From assembly GCF_049844995.1 (NCBI RefSeq), contig NZ_JBNCMC010000003.1, positions 1 to 64,000 of the forward strand: a stretch of DNA of 64,000 bases, written 5' to 3'. Under the pieces are notes generated by a model. It ran no database searches and had not been told where the DNA came from. It was given only the letters and a program-made list of their open reading frames with translations. Source of the stretch: Luteimicrobium sp049844995 (GTDB taxonomy: Bacteria > Actinomycetota > Actinomycetes > Actinomycetales > Cellulomonadaceae). Within the stretch, counting starts at the first letter, position 1; every line of letters starts with the position of its first letter. Positions 33,525 through 41,600 of the stretch are shown one piece after another. Position numbers and translations under genes: made by a program.

Positions 33525-35420
33525 ATGTCCGTCCTCGACCGTTCCGACCCTCCGTCTGCCCCGGCCGGGCTCGACGTCCCCCGTCCCGAGTACCCGCGGC
33601 CCCAGATGGTCCGCGACCGGTGGCTGAACCTCAACGGCGCCTGGCAGTTCGAGATCGACGCCGGGGACTCCGGACTCGAGCGCGGCCTGCAGGCGCGGCC
33701 GCTCACCGGCACCATCACGGTCCCGTTCGCGCCCGAGACGGAGCTCTCCGGCGTCGAGGACGTCGACTTCCTCGAGGCCGTCTGGTACCGGCGCGAGGTC
33801 ACGATCCCCGCGGAGTGGTCCGCGGTCGGCGACGACGTCCACGTGCTGCTGCACTTCGGCGCCGTCGACCACGACACGACCGTGTGGGTGGACGGCGTGG
33901 AGGTCGTCCGCCATCGCGGCGGGTTCACCCCCTTCACGGCCGACCTCCACGGGCTGGGCGCTCCGGGCGACACCGTGACCGTCGTCGTGCGGGCGCGGGA
34001 TCCGCGCAACGGGCCCCAGGCGCGCGGCAAGCAGGCGACCGTCTACCAGAACACCGACTGCCACTACACCCGGACCACGGGGATCTGGCAGACGGTCTGG
34101 CTCGAGCCGGTCCCGGCGGCGTCGCTGCGCCGCCCCCGCATCACCCCCGACGTGGCGGGAAGCGCGTTCGACGTCGTCCTCCCGCTCACAGCCAACCGTC
34201 GCGGGCACACCGTCACCGTGACCCTCACCGACGACGAAGGAACGGTCGCCTCGAGCACCACGCGCGCCGACCTCGACCTCGCGCCGTCGGTGCGCCTCGT
34301 CGTGCCGGACGACCGCCGGCGCCTGTGGGGCCCCGGCGAGCCGCACCTGTACGGCGTCGGGGTCGAGCTCCGCGACGCGTCGGGCGAGCTCGTCGACTCC
34401 GTCCGCTCGTACGCGGGCCTGCGCTCGGTGGCGATCGACGGCAAGGCGATCCGCATCAACGGGCTGCCCGTCTTCCAGAGGCTCGTGCTCGACCAGGGGT
34501 ACTGGCCCGAGTCGCTCATGACGGCGCCGTCGGACGCGGCGCTCGTCCGCGACATCGAGCTCGCCCTCGCGGCCGGGTTCAACGGCGCGCGCCTGCACCA
34601 GAAGGTCTTCGAGGAGCGCTTCCTGTTCCACGCGGACCGGCTCGGCTACCTCGTGTGGGGGGAGTTCGGCGACTGGGGCGCCGGAGGCTTCGGCACCCCC
34701 CAGGACCATCAGCGGCCCACCACGTCGTTCGTGACCGAGTGGCTCGAGGCGCTCGAGCGCGACCACTCGCACCCGTCGATCGTCGGCTGGTGCCCGCTCA
34801 ACGAGACGCACCAGGACCTGCACGACCGGATCACCGTCCTCGACGACGTGACGCGGGGGATGTTCCTCGCGACCAAGCTCGCCGACCCGTCGCGCCCGGT
34901 CCTCGACGCGAGCGGCTACTCGCACCGCGTCCTCGAGAGCGACGTGTGGGACTCCCACCACTACGAGCAGGACCCGGCGGCCTTCGCCCGCGACATGTCC
35001 GGCCTCGCCGATGACCGGCCGTTCGCGAACGACAACGAGCGCGGCCCGATCTCCGTGCCGTACCGCGGGCAGCCGTACTTCTGCAGCGAGTACGGAGGCA
35101 TCTGGTGGAACCCCGAGGAGGCCGCGGCCGGCTCCGGGGACGACCGGACCGAGTCCTGGGGCTACGGGCAGCGCGTCGCGGACGAGGAGGAGTTCCACGG
35201 GCGCTTCGCGGGCCTGACGAACGCGCTGCTCGGCGACCCCGGGATGTTCGGGTACTGCTACACGCAGCTCACGGACGTGTTCCAGGAGCAGAACGGGATC
35301 TACCGGTTCGACCGGAGCGAGAAGCTCGACGTCGCCCGGGTCCGGGCGGTGCAGGAGCAGGTCGCAGCGTTCGAGGCGGCCGACCTGGATGCTGACCTCG
35401 AGGTCGCGTCCCCGGTCTGA
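33525..35420 (+). CDS. Glycoside hydrolase family 2 enzyme
   Basis: This 631-residue GH2 enzyme is related to beta-galactosidase and beta-glucuronidase. Order: sugar-binding jelly roll (about 20-190, RDRWLNLNGAWQFEID), an Ig-like domain (about 190-290) and a TIM barrel. The acid/base glutamate is Glu427 in CPLNETHQD and the nucleophile is Glu522 in FCSEYGGIWW; both are present, so it should be active. There is no signal peptide, so it acts on imported sugars, consistent with the adjacent ABC importer and LacI regulator. I chose ATG 33525 because GGAG lies 6 bases upstream; ATG 33513 lacks a site. Exact specificity is unresolved. Confidence 0.9.
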   Translation: MSVLDRSDPPSAPAGLDVPRPEYPRPQMVRDRWLNLNGAWQFEIDAGDSGLERGLQARPLTGTITVPFAPETELSGVEDVDFLEAVWYRREVTIPAEWSAVGDDVHVLLHFGAVDHDTTVWVDGVEVVRHRGGFTPFTADLHGLGAPGDTVTVVVRARDPRNGPQARGKQATVYQNTDCHYTRTTGIWQTVWLEPVPAASLRRPRITPDVAGSAFDVVLPLTANRRGHTVTVTLTDDEGTVASSTTRADLDLAPSVRLVVPDDRRRLWGPGEPHLYGVGVELRDASGELVDSVRSYAGLRSVAIDGKAIRINGLPVFQRLVLDQGYWPESLMTAPSDAALVRDIELALAAGFNGARLHQKVFEERFLFHADRLGYLVWGEFGDWGAGGFGTPQDHQRPTTSFVTEWLEALERDHSHPSIVGWCPLNETHQDLHDRITVLDDVTRGMFLATKLADPSRPVLDASGYSHRVLESDVWDSHHYEQDPAAFARDMSGLADDRPFANDNERGPISVPYRGQPYFCSEYGGIWWNPEEAAAGSGDDRTESWGYGQRVADEEEFHGRFAGLTNALLGDPGMFGYCYTQLTDVFQEQNGIYRFDRSEKLDVARVRAVQEQVAAFEAADLDADLEVASPV

Positions 35421-35436
35421 TCCGCCCAGGACGGGG

Positions 35437-35472
35437 ACGCGAGCCCGGCCGGGCCGCCGGCCGGGCTCGCGT
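35437..35472. terminator. Bidirectional terminator between GH2 and methyltransferase
   Basis: A perfect 16-bp GC-rich stem (35437-35452 with 35457-35472) has a GCCG loop and lies in the 54-base gap between convergent genes. It probably serves both. Confidence 0.8.
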
Positions 35473-35474
35473 GC

Positions 35475-36152
35475 TCAACGGCGGCGCAGCAGCACCACGC
35501 TGTCGTCGAGGTGCGCGGCCTGGCCTTCGGGTCCGACGGCGTCGCGCGGCCGCACCTCGCAGACCACGGTCTCCCACGCGTCGCCGAGCGCGAGCGCGGC
35601 GAGCTGCTCGTCCGGTGACAGCAGCGCTGCCGCCTCGTGGTCGGGCCGGTCGTGCCAGTGGTCGTGGTCCGTCGACCAGGGCGGCGGAGCCGCGTGCCCG
35701 ACGACGAGCAGGTGCCCGCCCGGCACGACCGCGCCCGCGGCGCGGTGCAGCACCGCGGTGCGCGGGAACGCCACGGGGGAGTGCAGGAAGCACGCGGACA
35801 CGAGGTCGTACTCCTCGTCGGGCCGCCAGGCGGCGAGGTCGGTGACCACCCAGCGCACCCGGCCGCCGACGCCGCGAGCGTCGGCCGCGTCCCGTCCGCG
35901 CGCGACGGCGCCCGCCGCCACGTCGACGCCGGTCACGTTCCACCCCTGCTCGGCCAGCCACACCGAGTCGCCGCCCTCGCCACAGCCGAGGTCGAGGGCG
36001 CGTCCGGGCGTCAGGTCCCGGGCGGCGTCGACGAGCGCGGCGTTCGGTCGCCCCGACCAGATCCGCTCGCGCTCGGCGTAGCGCGCGTCCCAGAACGCGG
36101 TCGTCTCGTCGGGGGAGCGGGGCGCGTCGTGGGCGTGCTGGTGGTCGGGCAT
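35475..36152 (-). CDS. Class I SAM-dependent methyltransferase
   Basis: This 225-residue Rossmann-fold methyltransferase has the SAM motif I in GRALDLGCGEGGDSVWLA (about residues 50-67), motif II GWNVTGVDVAAGAVARG (about 70-86), and motif IV in EYDLVSACFLHSP (about 115-128). The leading AFWDARYAERERIWSGRPNAAL block resembles the family that includes tellurite-resistance TehB-like and thiopurine methyltransferases. The start is ATG 36152. It is a single gene after the GH2 terminator; its substrate cannot be inferred. Confidence 0.88.
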   Translation of the reverse strand: MPDHQHAHDAPRSPDETTAFWDARYAERERIWSGRPNAALVDAARDLTPGRALDLGCGEGGDSVWLAEQGWNVTGVDVAAGAVARGRDAADARGVGGRVRWVVTDLAAWRPDEEYDLVSACFLHSPVAFPRTAVLHRAAGAVVPGGHLLVVGHAAPPPWSTDHDHWHDRPDHEAAALLSPDEQLAALALGDAWETVVCEVRPRDAVGPEGQAAHLDDSVVLLRRR

Positions 36153-36231
36153 GGGACCAGCATCCGCACGGGGGCACGGGCCGGCAAACCGGGTTGCGGG
36201 AACGGCAAACCGGTGCGCCCGCCGCTCCGGG

Positions 36232-37245
36232 TCAGGCGGGCCCGTCGACCGCGTGTGCCAGACCGGGGTACGCGACGACGACGCCGTCGGCGTCGAGCGC
36301 GAGGTCGACCACGTACCGCCCGCTGGTGTAGCGGGCGACGCGGCGGTCGTCGACGACGGCGCCGGCGTACGTCTGGCGGTCGGCCACGACCCGCAGCGAC
36401 GGCACCTCGACCCAGGCCATCGTGAGCTCGGTCGGGGCGACATCGTGGTCGAGGACGCCGAGGCGCAGCGCCGGCATCGTGTTGGTCGCGGGGCACAGGC
36501 CGAGGTCGCAGTCGAGCGCGCCGTCGAGCACGGTGGGGTCCGCGAGCCCGGGCGACGGCGCGTCGAGCGTCCCGGCGGAGCGAGCGTCGCAGCGCCATTG
36601 CCCGTCGTCGCCGCGCTCCAGCACGAGGTCGCGGGACCAGGGCGAGCCTCCGGCGGCGAGCCCTCGCGCCGCGACCTCGAGCCGTCGCGTGACCCAGTCC
36701 GGGCCGGTCACCAGGGTCCAGCTCAGCACGTACGCATCGGTCCGCGACGTCCCGGACGCGCGCAGCCGGTCCGCGGCCAGCGACAGCACCGCGGTGTCCA
36801 GGCGGTGCGGATCGTCGTCGCCGACCCAGACGACCCGGCGGGTCCGCGCGCCCTCGGCGGCCGCCGCCCCTGGAGCCGGCACGCTCGAGCCCGGCCCCGG
36901 AGTCGCTGTGGGCATCCGTTCGGCTGCTCCCGACACGTCGATGGCAGCAGGACGGATGCCCACAGCGGGGAGTGACGGGGGGCGCCGTCGGAGGACCTCG
37001 GGGTGGTCGAGGGGGGCGAGCGACTTGCCGCGGATGCCGGAGAGCACGCGCAGCGCACCCGTCCACGGCCCCGACCTCTGGAGCGCCTGACGCCGCCAGC
37101 GTGCGCCGTCGTCGGTGACGAGCCCCGTCCTGGTGACGCGTGTGACGGTGCGCTCCTCGACGACGTCGGGCTGCGCGTCGTCGACGTACGCCACGCGCGC
37201 CCCGGGCTGTGCCCAGTCCAGCAGGTCGGTCCGGTCGCGGGCCAC
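36232..37245 (-). CDS. Putative glycolipid-binding-domain protein with N-terminal extension
   Basis: This 337-residue protein ends in a domain matching the putative glycolipid-binding family (PF06475), about residues 140-337: RRVVWVGDDDPHRLDTAVL, DWVTRRLEVAARG, GALDCDLGLCPATNTMP and MAWVEVPSLRVV. The N-terminal 95 residues (LLDWAQPGARVAYVDDAQPD ...) form a separate basic segment that I do not recognise. A 62-base palindromic element with 15-bp arms (36905-36966) lies in frame at the junction, residues about 94-113, so the fusion may have been created by its insertion. Start GTG 37245 follows GAGGAGG. Confidence 0.75.
   Translation of the reverse strand: MARDRTDLLDWAQPGARVAYVDDAQPDVVEERTVTRVTRTGLVTDDGARWRRQALQRSGPWTGALRVLSGIRGKSLAPLDHPEVLRRRPPSLPAVGIRPAAIDVSGAAERMPTATPGPGSSVPAPGAAAAEGARTRRVVWVGDDDPHRLDTAVLSLAADRLRASGTSRTDAYVLSWTLVTGPDWVTRRLEVAARGLAAGGSPWSRDLVLERGDDGQWRCDARSAGTLDAPSPGLADPTVLDGALDCDLGLCPATNTMPALRLGVLDHDVAPTELTMAWVEVPSLRVVADRQTYAGAVVDDRRVARYTSGRYVVDLALDADGVVVAYPGLAHAVDGPA
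36905..36966. repeat. In-frame palindromic element inside the glycolipid-binding gene
   Basis: GCTGTGGGCATCCGT (36905-36919) and ACGGATGCCCACAGC (36952-36966) are perfect 15-bp inverted arms. Inner CTGCT/AGCAG strands extend the stem. The element spans 62 bases and stays open in the coding frame. Confidence 0.75.
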
Positions 37246-37295
37246 GGGTCCTCCTCGGTGCGGGTGCTGTCGGGGGATCGGAGAGACGGCCGACG

Positions 37296-38309
37296 CTACT
37301 CCGGCGGGGGTGCGACCGCGTGCTCGTCGTCGAGCTGGGCGACGAGACGCGCGGCGCGGTCCTGGAGCTCGTCGCGGAGCGCGGCGAAGCCGACGGGCGA
37401 GGCGAAGGTGGGGTCTCCGACGGGCCAGTCCTCGTAGCGCACGTGGGGCAGGACCGGGCAGGCGTCGGCGCATCCGAGCGTGACGACGACGTCGGCGGCA
37501 CGCAGGGCGTCGTCGGTCAGGGCCTTGGGGAACGCGGCCGCCTCGGGGATCTCGAGCTCGGTGAGCAGCGTCCGGACGTTGCGGGGGATCTGTGCGCCGG
37601 GAGTGAGCCCTGCGGTCCGGACGACGATGCGGTGCTGCGACAGCCGGCGGGTGAGCGCGGCCGCGAGCTGCGAGCGTGCGGTGTCGGTCTGGGAGACGAA
37701 CAGGACGTGCGGCGCGGCGTCCGCCCGGTCGCGCGAGGCGTCGCTGAGGCGCTGCCGGGCGAAGCGCTCGACGAGCACGAGGAGCGGCACGGCGCCGGCC
37801 GTGGTGCGGCTCCGGACCAGCCCGGTCGCGCACTCCCGGACCATCCGCCGGACGACGTCGAAGCTCGCCTCCGGATAGGCGGCGGCGAGCCGGCCGGTGA
37901 GTCGGTCGAGCGCGTCCTCGATGTCCTCCGGCCGGCCGGGTCGCGGCGTGCGCGGCGGGTCGAGGGCGATCGGGGCAAGGATGTCGAAGAGCGTCCCGAC
38001 GGTCGGCCCACGGCCTCGCGCGATGCGGTACCAGACGCGGTTCCCGCGGCGTTGCGAGCTGACCAGTCCGGCGTCGCGCAGGACGCGCAGGTGGTGCGAG
38101 ACGGTGGGCTGGGCGAGGTCGGAGAGCGCTGCGAGGTCGCGCACGCCGACCTCGTCGACCGTGCCGATGAGCGAGAGCATCCGCAGACGCACCGGGTCGG
38201 CGAGAGCGGCCAGGATCTCGGCGAGGTGGCGGGCGGCCTGGCCGCCGATCGCACCGGCCTCGAGGACGCGTCTCGTGGTGACCGGAGGCTCCTCGCGCAT
38301 GCCAGCCAT
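37296..38309 (-). CDS. ArsR regulator fused to a catalytically altered ArsC-like domain
   Basis: This 337-residue fusion has an ArsR winged helix (residues about 20-100: LADPVRLRMLSLIG, PTVSHHLRVLRDAGLV), a linker helical domain (EDIEDALDRL ... MVRECATGLV, about 125-165) and a C-terminal low-molecular-weight phosphatase/arsenate-reductase domain (about 200-325). In active ArsC/LMW-PTP enzymes the loop is C-X5-R. Here it reads FVSQTDTARSQ, with Ser206 in place of cysteine and Arg212 kept. The CADACPVLPHVRYEDWPVGDP segment is intact. A sensory or regulatory role is therefore more likely than catalysis. ATG 38309 is the start; ATG 38300 is possible. Confidence 0.85.
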   Translation of the reverse strand: MAGMREEPPVTTRRVLEAGAIGGQAARHLAEILAALADPVRLRMLSLIGTVDEVGVRDLAALSDLAQPTVSHHLRVLRDAGLVSSQRRGNRVWYRIARGRGPTVGTLFDILAPIALDPPRTPRPGRPEDIEDALDRLTGRLAAAYPEASFDVVRRMVRECATGLVRSRTTAGAVPLLVLVERFARQRLSDASRDRADAAPHVLFVSQTDTARSQLAAALTRRLSQHRIVVRTAGLTPGAQIPRNVRTLLTELEIPEAAAFPKALTDDALRAADVVVTLGCADACPVLPHVRYEDWPVGDPTFASPVGFAALRDELQDRAARLVAQLDDEHAVAPPPE

Positions 38310-38311
38310 AT

Positions 38312-38326
38312 TGACAGGCTTCGATG
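38312..38326. promoter_or_regulatory. Putative ArsR operator
   Basis: ATTGACAGGCTTCGAT contains the imperfect inverted repeat ATTGA-N6-TCGAT directly upstream of the arsR-like start. Such sites are common for ArsR-family repressors. One base of the arms mismatches. Confidence 0.4.
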
Positions 38327-38395
38327 CGCTTCGCACGGAGGGCGGACTTGGGACGCTTGTCCCACATACTCGTTTGTGGTGTTGACCTGCGCACA

Positions 38396-38409
38396 TGGAC
38401 ACTCGTCCA
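38396..38409. repeat. TGGACACTCGTCCA palindrome (second copy)
   Basis: This 14-mer is identical to 8134-8147 upstream of the sugar transferase. It is followed here by a run of six A. Both copies are intergenic, so a shared regulator is possible, but chance cannot be excluded. Confidence 0.4.
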
Positions 38410-38477
38410 AAAAAGTTCCCCCGAATCGGCCTCCGGGTGTTGACGTGGCGAAAGTTGAACCTGCACACTCTTCTACG

Positions 38478-38560
38478 ACGGAGCGCACCGCTTGCCCCCT
38501 GCGTGGTGCGCTCCGTTCCTCGTGAAGGCGAAGGCCCCGCTTCGGCGGGGCCTTCGTCGT
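38478..38560 (+). ncRNA. Candidate small RNA or attenuator, two hairpins with terminator
   Basis: Within the 358-base gap between the divergent ArsR-ArsC and helicase-like genes, two strong hairpins follow each other. The first is ACGGAGCGCACC (38478-38489) with GGTGCGCTCCGT (38505-38516), whose 15-nt loop contains a CCCCC run. The second, CGAAGGCCCCGC-TTCG-GCGGGGCCTTCG (38529-38556), looks like an intrinsic terminator. TTGACG (38440) and TTGAAC (38455) are possible -35 elements. C-rich loops plus a terminator recall the actinobacterial 6C RNA, but only one such loop is clear. It could also be an attenuator in the helicase-like gene leader. Confidence 0.45.
38529..38556 (+). terminator. UUCG-tetraloop terminator
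   Basis: A perfect 12-bp stem with a TTCG loop, followed by GTCGTCTTCC. It ends the putative small RNA or leader upstream of the helicase-like gene. Confidence 0.75.
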
Positions 38561-38667
38561 CTTCCGGGGCGGGCGCCGGACGGCTCCGCCCGCTCGGCAT
38601 CGAGGCGATCCCGGCCCCGTCGGCGTGCCGGTCCCGCGCCTCATCCCCTGGCGGTTAGCGTTTCAGC

Positions 38668-41600
38668 GTGACTGCTGCAGGCCCCGACCCCGAACCGGAC
38701 CGGCCGGGCTCCCCGCTCGCCCGCCTCTGGCGGCGCGACAGGGCGCGCACCGGCGACGCACCGACGACGACGTCCGTGCCCGACGACGCCGCGAGCCCGC
38801 CCGGTGCGCCGCTCGCGGCCGAGTCCGTGGACGGCACCGTCGTGGGCCCCCACGACGGGCCGGCGACCCCCGCGACGCCGGCCGGCCCGCTCACGAGCGA
38901 GGAGGCCGTCGAGGCGGCGCTCCCGCGGTGGCGGGTGGCGCTCGTCGAGCACGTGGGCGGCTCCTCGCTCGAGGACATCACCGTGCTGGGCGACGCGGTG
39001 CTCGATCTCTCCGCCGCGCACCCGTCCGGCCTGGCCCAGCTCCTCGCGGGCCGGCCGACGCGCCTGTCGAACCTGTTCCGCGAGCCCGACGCGCTGCCGG
39101 CCGCCCGTCGCCACGCGCGCGCCGTCGTCGCGCAGACCCAGGACTACGCGCAGCGCTACGGCACGGCTCCCACCTACCTGGCGATCGGCGTCGCCTCCTG
39201 GTCCGGAACCGCCGGCCCGGGACCGCGCTCCGACGACATGGCGGCCCTGGCCCGGGTCGCGACCTCCTCGTTCCGCACCCTCCACCCGGCGGTGGCGGCG
39301 TCGTCGTCCCCGCTCCAGCTCGAAGCTGCGGTGCGCACCGACGACGACGCGGTGCGCCCTCGCGGTGACCGAGCGGGTCTGGACGACGTGGCTGCGGTCG
39401 AGTCGGCCGGTCTCCGTGAGGTGACGGGCGCGCGAGGCGTCGGCGGGGCCGAGGCGGCGAAGGACGTCAAGGGCTCGGCCGCAGTGCCGGGAGGCGAGGC
39501 GACCGCCGAACGACCCGCCGAGCCCAGTCCGAGCGCCTCGGTACCGCCGACGCCGGACGTCACCACGAGCGCCTCGGCACCGCCGACGCCGGACGCAACC
39601 GAGGAAACACCGACCCCCAGAAGAGTCAACGCGCCCGTCCTCCTCCGCTCGCTGACCATCTCCACGGCCGGCCGTGGTGGCACCGACTTCGAGCTCACGC
39701 TCGAGCCGACGGTCGAGCTCAACACGCTGCTGGTCCGCGCGCTGCGGGACCACGGCGCGCTCATCGACCCGGTGTCCCTCGCGCAGGGCGCGTTCACGGG
39801 CGTGGGCTTCGACCCGTCGGCGGTGCTGGCGCGGATCGGGACGCTGGGCGCGGCGGTGCTGGAGGACTTCACGCTGACGGACCGGCGGCTCGTGGGCTCG
39901 TTCGTGCACCCGGGCCAGCACCTGGTCGACGACCTGGACGAGCTGGCGCCGGGGCTGGCGCGGCACGAGGTGGTCGCGGCGTTGGCGGGCTCGTCGCAGG
40001 TCCCGGTGCCGGTGGGCCCGCCCCTGCCTCCGGAGCGGACGGCCGACGGCGACCCCCTGCTGGAGCGCGGCGTGGGCGACCTGGACCAGGCGCAGCGGCG
40101 GGCGGTGGACGCGCTCGTGGGCGGCGGCCACTTCGCGATCGACGCGCCGTCGGGCTCGGACGTCGTGGGGACGGTCGCGGCGCTGCTCGCGGAGGCGGCG
40201 GCGAGCGGGCGGCAGGCCCTGTACGTGACGGGTCACCGGCGCGCGGCGGACGCGGTGTCGTCGCGCCTGGGGGACCTGGGCCTGGGCGAGCTGACGTTCG
40301 AGATCGCGGCGGAGCCGGGGTGGCGCGCGTCGGCGGCCAACCGCCTGCTGACGGCGATGGCGTCGGAGCCGGCACAGACGGACCTGTCGGCGCACGCGGA
40401 GACGATGGACGCCCTGGTGGGCGCGCGGGCGCGCCTGACGGCGTACATCGAGGCGCTGCACCTGCCGCGCTCGCCCTGGGGCGTGTCCGCGTACGACGCG
40501 CTGCAGGCCCTCGCCCGGCTCATGTCGGAGCGTCCGGCGCCGGAGACCGCGGTGCGGCTGTCGTCGGAGGTCACGAGCGCGCTCGACGACGACGCCCGGG
40601 CCGCCGCGGCGGCCGCCCTCGAGCGGGCGGCGGAGCTGGGGGCGTTCACGCTCCATGCGGCGACGACCCCGTGGTTCGACGCCGACCTGGAGACCGAGGA
40701 CGATGCGCGGTCGACGCTCCTGCGCCTGGACCGCCTGCGCACGCAGACCCTGCCGCGGCTGCGCGAGCAGATCGAGTACGTGTCGCGCGAGACGGACCTG
40801 ACGACGGCCACGACCCTGGGTGAGTGGCAGGCCGTGCTGCAGATGCTCGGCGGGATGCGGGGCACGCTGGACGTGTTCCTGCCGCTCGTGTTCGAGCAGC
40901 CCGCCGTGGACATGGTGCAGGCCACCGCCACCAAGCAGTGGCGCGTCGACCACGGGATCGAGATGGGCGGCGTGGCGCGTCGGCGGCTCGTGCGGCGCGC
41001 GAAGGACATGCTGCGGCCGGGCGTCCGGGTCTCCGACCTGCACGCCGCCCTGCAGCAGGTGGAGGCGCAGCGCGCCGTCTGGGCGACGCACTGCCCGACG
41101 GGGAGCTGGCCGCGCCTGCCGGAGGGACTGTCGGCGATCGAGGACACGAACGAGGCCGTGCGGATCGACGTGGACGAGCTGGCGCGCGTCCTGGGTCCGA
41201 CGCCTGGCGGCGGCGCGCTGCTGGACCTGCCGTTCGACGACCTCGCGGCCCGCCTCGACGCCCTGGCCGACGACCGCTCGGCGCTCGACGACCTGCCCGA
41301 GCGGACCGCCGCCGTCCGGCGCGCGCGGGGGGCCGGGCTCTCCGAGCTGGTGGACGACCTGTCGCGGCGCGCCGTCGCGCCGGGCCTGGTGGCGCCGGAG
41401 CTCGAGCTCGCCTGGTGGAGCTCGGTGTTCGAGCAGATCGTCGCGACGGACCCAGCGCTGACCGGCCAGGACGGTCCGGGCCTCGACGCGCTGGCGGCAC
41501 GCTTCCGCGACCTCGACCGCCGGCACGTGACCGCGCTGCCGGTGTCGGTCCTGAACCACGTCCACGCGCGCACGCTCGACGCGATGCGGGCGGACCCGGA

